A stretch of DNA of 64,000 nt from Bacillota bacterium (GTDB lineage Bacteria > Bacillota > Clostridia > Oscillospirales > Acutalibacteraceae), in assembly GCA_023416955.1 (NCBI GenBank), contig JAEZGM010000008.1:1-64000 (forward strand), in the 5' to 3' direction. Shown here piece after piece: positions 16,231-25,600 of this stretch (positions are counted from its first letter, which is position 1; each line of letters starts with the position of its first letter). The notes below the pieces were generated by a model. It saw only the letters and a program-made list of their open reading frames with translations, ran no database searches and was not told where the DNA came from. The translations under genes and the position numbers were made by a program.

Positions 16231-18054
16231 GTGTTTGTCAGGAGAAAGCTGTTTGATCGGATAGCGACTCGTCCACTGAAAAAACAGATGCTGTTTCTTT
16301 TTCTTCCGGTTACCGTGTTTATGGTGATTATTATAGGAATCACCGTGTATCAGTTTGAAAAAGAGCAAGTAAAGCTGAATGCCTCTTATCTTATTGACAA
16401 TACCACGATTCAAACCGCTTCAGGTCTCAATGACAAACTCAGCACCATTTTTACCCAGCTGTCGAAATATTGTGACAGTGTGGCTGTTGGCAGCCTTATG
16501 GTTGATCATTACGAGGAAGATGGGCAGAGCAATAAATACAACGATATCCTGACCAGTTACCGCGATATGCAGAATATCTATTATACATACGGCGATGTCA
16601 TTCATTCGATTTATTTTCAGACAGGCAGCGGAACGGAAATTAAGGTGTATAAGGAACTGGTTCCCGCTGAAACCACGCTTGACCTGAAGCAATGGTTTAA
16701 AACCTACAAAGATTCTCCGTATGGTTATTACTGGAGAAATATTCATACCGACGATGTCTTCAGGACTAAGGATGATGAACAGGTTCTGTCCGTATTTCGC
16801 AATATAGGCAGTGAAAATTCCAATGCCCAGGCCGTTGTTATTTTTAATTTGGATCCGGCCTATTTTATGAACATCATTGACAGCACACAAATCAGTGAGC
16901 ACGGCTACCTGATGCTTGTCAGCAAGGATGGAGTCATGAAAAAATCCGGCATCGGCGAGGAATACCAGCTGAGCAGCGAGGATATGTACCGCCTGCAGCA
17001 TACTCTCAGCGGAAACGGCGCGATGGACTGTACCAGCGCCGCCGGAGAAAAGCTATCCGTCAATTACCGCACTTTGGAAAGCAGTCACTGGATGCTGGTT
17101 GCGGTCGCTCCGCAGAAGGACTTTGTCGCCATATTCGGAAGTTTCCGCTATGTTCTGCTACTTTTAATTATTATTATGACAGCTGTGCTCACACTTCTTT
17201 GCAATGAATTTGCAAAAAACATTGCAAAACCAATTACCATACTGTCAAAAAAAGTGAAGCAGTTTGACAGGGGCGACGACGGCATCGATTTCAGCAAGGA
17301 TATGACTTCCGAAAACGAAATCGGGACGCTTGCGATGGGGCTGTCGGGGTTGAAGCAATCCGTCTATAATTTGCTGGAACAGGTGAAGATCGAGCAAAGC
17401 CAAAAATCCAGAATGCAGTTAATGGCGATGCAGGAGCAGATTAAACCGCATTTTCTTTATAATACGCTGGCGTCCATTCGCCATCTGGTTGATTTAGGCG
17501 ATGTAGAGAACGCCGGAAAAATGTGCGGCGCGCTGGAAAAATTTTATCGAATCGGAATCAGCGGCGGGCAGGAAATTATTACAGTGCGTGAGGAAATCGA
17601 GCATGTGGAAAGCTACCTGAGTATACAGCAGATGCGGTATGCCAAGGATTTTGACTACAGCATAGATGTTGAAGACGGGATTATGGATGCCACCATTCTG
17701 AAGCTGACGCTGCAGCCCGTCATTGAGAATGCTATTTACCACGGTATGAAACAGAAGGAGGGCAGGGGGATTATCATTTTGACCGGGCATCGGGAAGGGC
17801 AGTTTATTGCGTTACAGGTTTACGACGACGGCGTCGGAATGACGGAGGAACAGCTTCTTGCACTGAGAAATTCGATCAGAGTGGGCGCGGAAACAGAGGG
17901 CCCAAAATATTTCGGTATGCGAAATGTGAATCAGCGGCTTCATCTTTATTTTGGCAAGGAGGCCTCGCTTGACATTCAAAGTGTAAAAGACGTTTACACC
18001 CAGGTTACCATTAAAATTCCATGCGAGATGGACGGAGGAGGAAATCATGCATAG
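16231..18054 (+). CDS. YesM-type sensor histidine kinase
   Basis: Membrane sensor kinase of about 607 residues. Order of parts: first helix near residues 20-40, extracellular sensing domain to about residue 305, second helix (YVLLLLIIIMTAVLTLLCNE), HAMP linker, His_kinase domain with phospho-acceptor His407 in KPHFLYNTLASIRHL, and an HATPase domain with the N-box VIENAIYHGMK and the G-box DDGVGM. This pairing with an AraC-type regulator is typical of carbohydrate sensing in Firmicutes. GTG at 16231 with AGGGG upstream is the chosen start; a TTG at 16213 with AGGA is nearly as good. It overlaps the response regulator by eight bases. Confidence 0.9.
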   Translation: MFVRRKLFDRIATRPLKKQMLFLFLPVTVFMVIIIGITVYQFEKEQVKLNASYLIDNTTIQTASGLNDKLSTIFTQLSKYCDSVAVGSLMVDHYEEDGQSNKYNDILTSYRDMQNIYYTYGDVIHSIYFQTGSGTEIKVYKELVPAETTLDLKQWFKTYKDSPYGYYWRNIHTDDVFRTKDDEQVLSVFRNIGSENSNAQAVVIFNLDPAYFMNIIDSTQISEHGYLMLVSKDGVMKKSGIGEEYQLSSEDMYRLQHTLSGNGAMDCTSAAGEKLSVNYRTLESSHWMLVAVAPQKDFVAIFGSFRYVLLLLIIIMTAVLTLLCNEFAKNIAKPITILSKKVKQFDRGDDGIDFSKDMTSENEIGTLAMGLSGLKQSVYNLLEQVKIEQSQKSRMQLMAMQEQIKPHFLYNTLASIRHLVDLGDVENAGKMCGALEKFYRIGISGGQEIITVREEIEHVESYLSIQQMRYAKDFDYSIDVEDGIMDATILKLTLQPVIENAIYHGMKQKEGRGIIILTGHREGQFIALQVYDDGVGMTEEQLLALRNSIRVGAETEGPKYFGMRNVNQRLHLYFGKEASLDIQSVKDVYTQVTIKIPCEMDGGGNHA

Positions 18055-19306
18055 GCTTTTAATTGTAGACGATGATGAGATTTTGAGAACCGGGATTGAA
18101 AAGAATATTGACTGGCGGGCAAATGGAATCGAAGTGGCGGGAACAGCGGCCAATGGGCGGGAATGCATTGAAATGATTCAGAAATGCCTTCCCCAGATTG
18201 TTCTGACAGATATTAAAATGCCTTTTATGGACGGACTGCAGCTGTCGGAAATACTATACCATCTATACCCGAACATACAAATTGTTTTGCTCACTGCTTA
18301 CAATGACTTTGAATTTGTGAAGAAAGCGTTGAGCTATAAGGTCAGCGATTATATCATGAAATATGAGGACAACAGTGTCATTTTAAATGCGGTAAAAAAA
18401 GCAGGCGATGATTATGACCGGCAGAAAAGCAAAAGGGAAATTGTTCGCGAAAGTTCCAAACTGCTAACAAATCATTTTTTTCAGAAATTGGTTGAAAATA
18501 CATTGGAGCCGGGACAGATAGAGGAACAGGCAAGCCGGCTTAACGTGCATTTTACAGAGCCGGGCTTTCAATTGCTTTGTTTGGAGATTGCTTCAGGCGG
18601 GAACAGTGCAGGTGCTCTGATTTGGGAAAACAGCGAACTGTGCGAACAGTGTGGCAGCCTGATTGTTGACTGTGTCAAAGCGGAACACAGGCGGGGATAT
18701 GCCTTTGTTGAAAAAGAGAAGCTGGTCTGTATGCTGAATTCTGAAGTGCCTATGCCAAGCGAAGATCTGGCTGCGGTCTTAAGTGAAATTGAAGCCGTGC
18801 TCAATCTGGTCATTACCGCGGGCGTGGGAAACTATTATCAGGAGTTTAGTGAAATCCATCGTTCTTATGAGGAAGCGGTACAGGCACTGGGGAGTATCAA
18901 TGACCTCACGGCAAAAGGACAGAAAATATTATATTTTTCCGATAAAGCCCATTTCGGAAATTCACAGGCGGCTGTTCTGCAAATGGTCAAAAAATACATT
19001 GAGAAGAACTATGGTAATGAGGGCCTGTCGCTGAATCTGATTGCACAGGAGGTACATCTCACACCAAACTATATCAGCACATTGTTCAAAAGGCACTGCC
19101 AAATCAATATTATCGACTATGTCACGGAAATCAGGATTGCGAAAGCCAAAGAACTTCTGACAAAAACAGACTTGAAAATTTATCAGATTGCGGAGAGCAT
19201 AGGTTATACAAATTCTCAGTATTTCAGTATATTGTTTAAAAAAAGCACGGGGATGAGCCCTGTAGAATACCGCCAATGTGATCAGGTGAAATCCCGGATT
19301 GTATAG
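18047..19306 (+). CDS. YesN-type response regulator with AraC DNA-binding domain
   Basis: Cytoplasmic 419-residue regulator. The N-terminal receiver carries the acidic triad D8-D10 and the phosphorylation site D55 in LTDIKMPFMDG, with the conserved Thr and Lys later (LLTAYND, VSDYIMKYED). The middle part is a linker typical of the family. The last 100 residues are an AraC-type double HTH (LNLIAQEVHLTPNYISTLFK and IAESIGYTNSQYFSILFKK). GGAGGAAATC precedes the ATG, inside the end of the kinase gene. It probably activates the ABC importer and the giant pectinase that flank it. Confidence 0.92.
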   Translation: MHRLLIVDDDEILRTGIEKNIDWRANGIEVAGTAANGRECIEMIQKCLPQIVLTDIKMPFMDGLQLSEILYHLYPNIQIVLLTAYNDFEFVKKALSYKVSDYIMKYEDNSVILNAVKKAGDDYDRQKSKREIVRESSKLLTNHFFQKLVENTLEPGQIEEQASRLNVHFTEPGFQLLCLEIASGGNSAGALIWENSELCEQCGSLIVDCVKAEHRRGYAFVEKEKLVCMLNSEVPMPSEDLAAVLSEIEAVLNLVITAGVGNYYQEFSEIHRSYEEAVQALGSINDLTAKGQKILYFSDKAHFGNSQAAVLQMVKKYIEKNYGNEGLSLNLIAQEVHLTPNYISTLFKRHCQINIIDYVTEIRIAKAKELLTKTDLKIYQIAESIGYTNSQYFSILFKKSTGMSPVEYRQCDQVKSRIV

Positions 19307-19320
19307 GCAGAAAACGAAAG

Positions 19321-19357
19321 CCGGACAGAGTTGCTGCTGAAACTCCGTCCGGTTTTT
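19321..19357 (+). terminator. Terminator after the two-component system
   Basis: A 12-bp stem with one mismatch, CCGGACAGAGTT/AACTCCGTCCGG, is followed directly by TTTTTGCC. It begins 14 bases after the regulator stop codon. A classic intrinsic terminator. Confidence 0.85.
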
Positions 19358-19476
19358 GCCTGTTTTTGAGTAAAAACAAAATTACAATTTATAATCACTA
19401 AAAAACAAACAATGTGTGGAAAATAATTTATATAATCGATGCTATATAAATGATAAAATAATACAGTCCAAATTAT

Positions 19477-19588
19477 TTGATAAAATTTTATGCTTATTAA
19501 ATAATTTGACCTTAGCAAAAAGGAGGGATACAGTTACCGCTTCCTTCGCGTACTTATCAGCGTTTACTGCAATTAGGCGGTAAAACGC
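19477..19588 (+). promoter_or_regulatory. Promoter and structured leader of the giant pectinase
   Basis: TTGATA (19477-19482), a 17-base spacer and AATAAT (19500-19505) form a moderate promoter; 19358-19476 is AT-rich with nothing recognised. The leader holds an unused GGAGGG at 19521-19526 and two overlapping stems: TTACCGC (19534-19540) with GCGGTAA (19577-19583), and GCGTTTAC (19560-19567) with GTAAAACGC (19580-19588). They share bases and cannot both form, so the leader may switch. No known riboswitch core was recognised. Confidence 0.4.
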
Positions 19589-19629
19589 GCGAATCCAATT
19601 GGGGATAATATGAAATGGAGAGTGAAAAG

Positions 19630-22600
19630 ATGTATCAGTTTTTCAAGAAGCAAAAATGGTTTGTTTGGTTGCTGTCTGTCATGATCTGCATTACTTCTTT
19701 GCCGATCAATGCGTTTGCGGCAGAATTGCCGGAAAGCATCCAGCCTCCTGCTAATGCCAAAGCACTGCCCTTGTCATGCGACGACAGCAGTGTATCACTG
19801 GTTTGGGAAAAACCTGAAAAATATGACAATATTATCAATTATAATATTTATGAGAACGGAAAAAAAATAGGTGACGCAAACAGCGGAGAAAGTGTTTCGA
19901 AGCCATACTTCACTAATTTTTACAATGATTTATCCAACGCAGATGCAGTGAAAATCAGCGTACATAGTTATAACGTAAAGAATTTAACTCCGGATACATC
20001 CTATCTCTTTACCGTACGCTCAGTCGATACGAATGGAGTGGAATCGGTTGACAGTGCCCAGATATCCGTGCACACTTCTGCGAAGACCTCTGTTGCCAAT
20101 ATTTTGGCCTCCGGTGCGGTAGGGGATGGTACAACCGTCAACACGAAGGCAATTCAAAGCGCGATTGACGCTTGCCCCGCAGGCGGCACGGTTCTTGTAC
20201 CTGCCGGGACTTTTAAAACCGGATCAATTTATCTTAAAAACAATATGACGCTTGACGTGGAAGGAACTCTGCTGGGTTCAGACAATGCGGATGATTACCC
20301 GTATGCCGATCCGACAAAGGTAAGTAAAGCGGCCGCGCTGATTAATACCGCGGACGCAGAAAGTCAGAATATCAGAATTGTTGGAAACGGAATAATCGAC
20401 GGAAATGGATGGAAGGAAAACACCGCGGCCAATGATCCAAACGGTTTCTTTGTATCGGCGGAGAGCAGTTCCAAAACCGTCGCTCAAAATGGAATTCTGG
20501 CTGCGGCGCAGTTTAACAAAGCCAAAAACAGCTATGGCTTTTCAGATGATGACGCATATAAAACAAGATCGAATCTCGTTGAAATGAGAAATATAACAAA
20601 TCTGTATATTGGCAACGGGATTACATTAAAAAATCCTGCTCAGCATACCGAAACCAATAATGCCTGTAATAATGTGGTTCTTAATGGTGCTAAGCTGGAA
20701 ACATATAACTGCAACAATGGCGACGGAACCGGCCTTGCGAACGGAAAAGGACTGATTGTCGTCAATTGCGTGCTGGATACCGGAGACGACAATATTGCAT
20801 TCAACGCCGGAAAGGGTGCTGATGATGCAAAGAATGACTCCACTTCGGATATTTGGATTTTCAACAACTATTTCGGGCGCGGCCATGGCGCAGTGGTATG
20901 CGGAAGCTACACCGCAGCGTGGATTGAAAATATTCTGGCCGAGGATAATGTGCTTAACGGAACGGGAACGGGGCTTCGATGCAAAACAAGCGCAGGCACG
21001 GGCGGCGGCGCAAGAAACATCGTATTCCGCGATACCGCAATGAAAAATTTAACCGATAACGGAGGACAGACGTTTATTTTTACCAGCCAGTACAACGGCG
21101 GTGATGTGGACAATCCCGCCCCTGAAATACCGGTTTTCAAAGATATTACTGTGAAAAACTGTTCGGTGAACGGTGCGGGAAGCAACGCAATCGTCGTACA
21201 GGGGCTTGATGGCGCTCCCCATACCAATATTAACTTTGAAAACATCACGTTTAAAGGAACTCAGCCCGCTATATTGGACTATATGAGCAACAGTACTTTT
21301 AAAAACGTTATTTTTGATTCCGCAATCAAAAATCCATGGCAAATTACACATTCCACCCAGCTTCAGTTCTCCGGGAACACCACCATGACGGACGTGTCCC
21401 GCAACGCGAATAAAATACCTGCGTGGGATGAAACAGGCAAATTAAAGGTTACCGGTATAAGCTCTGCTTTTGCCACGATAAGCTGGAGCACCAATAAAGC
21501 GAGCGACGATACCGGAATTACGCAGTATGTTGTTTACAACGGAGACAATGCCATTGCAAATGTTCAGCCGAATTTTTCAACGTACACTGTTTCCGGTTTA
21601 ACGCCGAACACCCAATATCATTTTAGGGTGGAAGCAATGGATGCAACGGGAGCCGTGTCGACGACGGGCCCTAAAGCGGACGTTACGACGACTGCGCTGC
21701 CGACGGAGAAATTGTACCCGCCGACCCAATTGAGGGAGACGCCGGCGTCAGTTACAGACAATTCTGTGGTTCTGGCATGGGAAAAGCCCATGGAGTATTC
21801 CAAAGTAAAAAGCTATACGGTCTATAATGGATCGGAAGAAGTCGGCAGTACCAATAAAACCTATTTTAAAGTTTCAGGACTATCTGCGGACGAAGACTAC
21901 ACATTTACTGTGAGGGCAAATGATACCGATGGCTATCAGTCTGCCGAAAGCGAGCCGGCTGCCGTTCATACTATGACGCCGGGCAAAATCATCAATGTCA
22001 AGGATTACGGCGCTGTAGGCGACGGGGTAACCAAAGATACCGCTGCCATTCAAAAGGCAATTGACGCGTGCCCGAAAAACGGAACAGTGCTTCTGCCCGA
22101 AGGCGCCTACTTAAGCGGAGCCCTCTATTTGCACGATGACATGACGTTCTCCGTCAGCCAGGGTGCTCAACTGAAACCCAGTACCGACTTGAACGATTAT
22201 CCTTTTACTTCGGCAAGACACGATATTGAGGATATCTATGATCCCTCTCTGCCCAATATGGGGAATCCGGCCTTTGCGAGCCTGATTAACGCGGGTACAA
22301 TGGATCATACCAAACCTACCACAACTCACAACATAAAAATTACAGGGCCCGGCACGATTGGCGATGAAGAAAATGGGCTCAAACTTCGCGAAGCCTATGA
22401 TGCATTCTGTGCTGATACAGTGAATAATAAGGCTTCTCATTATGGCGGAGGAAGCCTTATCAGCCTGAAAAACTGCGACAACGTCTATATGGACGGCATT
22501 CATATCCGCAACGGTATGATGTGGACGATTGTACCGGTTTACAGTAATGATATTACCGCTTATGGGCTGGATATCGACACAACGGTTCACAACGGCGATG

Positions 22601-25600
22601 GTTTTGACCCGAATTCCGCTTCCAATGTTTACATTTTGGGAACCAGCTTTACCACGGGTGACGATTGCTCAGCGGTGAAATCCGGCAAAGATGCGGAAGG
22701 CCGCCAAATAGGAATTCCCTCCCAGTTTATTTACTATCGGGGAGATGTTTTTAATGCGGGTCACGGCGGCATTACACTGGGCAGCGAGATGTCCGGCGGT
22801 GTAAGTGATGTTTTTGCCGAGGATTGTACCATTGTTCCTGTTGACGTTGCCAGTGGAGCGGTTAATCCCGGTATCCGCGTAAAAGTAAGCCCTTCCCGCG
22901 GCGGATACATAAAAAATTTACAGGTACGCGATTCAATTATCAATAAAATTTCTGTTATAACGAATTATGATAAGCAAAGCGGCCCTACTGAGGGCGTACC
23001 GCTGCCGGTTATTTCTGATTTTCAGTTTACCAATATAACGGCACCAAACGCTACGACTAATACAGGCAATATATTGGATCTGAACGGGGCGAGTTTTGGC
23101 ACAAGTACATCTTATCTGCATGATTTACAGTTTACCGACTGCGCATTTTATCAGGCTAATCTGAATTCCTGTGAAAATGTTTACTTCAATAACTGTACTT
23201 TCCAAAAGGGCATTTCAAAAACCAACAGTGTAAATATTCAGGAGCTTGACAAGCTGAATCCGGGCAACGGGAATTCCGGCGGGGAAGGAACGGGTGACGC
23301 TTCAGCAAAAACCGAGGAAGAGGATTTCGAGAGCGCGCAGGTTGGCAGCGTGCTTCCGGACGGTTGGACCGCGATAAACAGCCCGGCGTCGGGGGATATA
23401 CAAATTAAAGAGGAAGACGGGAATAAATATCTGTCTCTGAACGATACAGCGGCAGGAAAACTGACGGTAGATAAAGCTTTTGATACACAGAAAGGCGATA
23501 TTACGACTAAGTTCAGATTCAGATTCCCAACGCTGCCTTCGGACGCGAGCAATTCCGTGCTCAAAATTATGGACTCAGGAAAGAAAACGGTTGCTCAGTT
23601 TCCTTTTAAGGTTTCCGGCGGTAAGGGCACTTTGATGATGGAGGTATATAATTCCGATCACAGTGCAAAAATCACGGAGCCGGTTATTTCTGACGTACAG
23701 GCAAATGTGTGGTACACACTCACAATAGTGACCCACACCGATGCAAAGACAATTGAGGTCTATAATCAGGATACAAAAGTAAGCTTCACAAATACCGCGC
23801 TTTCCAATTTCTATGATCAGGATCAGTCCGGTGCGACCGGAGTGGCCACGTTTGAGGTATACGCACCGGATAAAAACGTAAATTCCGTGGCAATTGATGT
23901 GGACGATTTCTTTTCCGGTGTAATTTATCCGGGTGTTAACGAGAATTTTGAGTCCTGCGAAGCAGGAACCAAGCTGGTCATGCCGGATTCCAACGGCAAT
24001 GGAGAAATTATGATCCATAACGCCGGAGGCGGGGAATGGAAACTGACTTCCGAAGCGGTTGTGGGCGCCGACGCGCAAATTAAACAGGAAAGCTCAGGGA
24101 ACAAGTATCTTTCTCTGACTGACAAGGACGACGGAGTCACAAAGGATTCCAACGGCAATGTTAAGGGCAACGAAAAAGTGGATTGCTTCTTTGACGCGTT
24201 AACAGGCGATGTGGTAACACAATTTGACTTCCGTATTTCCACCATAGCAGATGAGGCGAAAAACACCGTGTTTATATTAAAAGACGGCGCTACCTCAGAC
24301 AAGGGTAAAGTGATCGCGCAGTTCCCGCTGCAGTCCAACGGTGAACTCGACATGGAGCAGATCGCTTCGGACGGGACAAAGCCACTGACAAAGGTGATGT
24401 CGGGAATCAAAGCAAATCAATGGAATACCATTAAGATTGTGGCGCATACCGGCAGTAAAACCGTCGACGTTTACAGCGGGAGCAACACGGCTTCTGTGGT
24501 TTCCGGCAAGCCCTACTATGACGTGCAAAACGGTTCGACCGCACAGGCAGTGACTGTACTGGAAGTGTATACTCCCGGCGGGAACAAAAAGCCCGTGGTA
24601 CTGGATATTGACAACTTTTCCGCTTCCGCAGGATTCGTCGCGCCCCCCACCGCAGTGTCGGGAGTGGAAGTGACAGCTGCCGGTGGCGACAGCACGATTA
24701 CGGAGAAAGGCGGCCAGCTGCAGCTTCATGCATCCGTGCTCCCGAGCTCAGCCGGTGATAAATCCGTAACATGGTCGGTGTTGAACAGCGATTACACGGA
24801 ATCGGATATTGCCACAATTGACGATGAGGGCTTGCTTACAGCTCTGAAAAACGGGAAGTGCCTTGTCGCAGCCACTTCAAATTCCGACGACAGCATAAAA
24901 GGAATCATCCCGGTTAAAATCACCGGTCAGGAAGCGGTCGAAGGCTATTCTGAGGTAAAGCTGACCACAATTCCGGGAAAAGCTCCGGCGCTGCCTTCGT
25001 TTGTATATCAGCAGAATGATGACGGCTCTGTCATTCCTGTATCTGTCACATGGGCATCAATGTCTGCTGAACAATACGCAAAGTCGGGTTCTACTTTTAC
25101 AGTAGATGGGCGAATTGATGGTAATTCCGATACGGTCACCGCTGAAATTTCAGTAGAGTCCGCAAAAATCAGTTCGCTCAGGCCTGCGGTTGTCAAAACT
25201 ACAGCAGGAAAGCTGGAAATGCCGGCTGCGGTAACAGCTTTATACAGTGACGGCACTTCAAAACAGCTGCCGGTAGAGTGGGCAAGTGTTGCCTCTTCCG
25301 CATACAGCAAAACGGATGTAAAAGGATTCAAGGTTCAAGGCACGGTGAAGGGAAGCTCGCTGAAAGCGATTGCTTATGTTTCTGTTCTTCCGGTTGTTGT
25401 GGACGGGATTACACCGATTCTGGTCGCACAAGACGGGACTGGGGATTATAGCACCGTAGCGGCCGCACTGAAGTCAATCCCTGAAAACAATACGAAAAGA
25501 GAGATTATTTTTGTTAAGGATGGGATTTACTATGAAAAACTGAAAGTAGTAAGCCCGTTTATCACCTTGGCGGGGCAAAGCGCTGACGGCACCCGTATTG

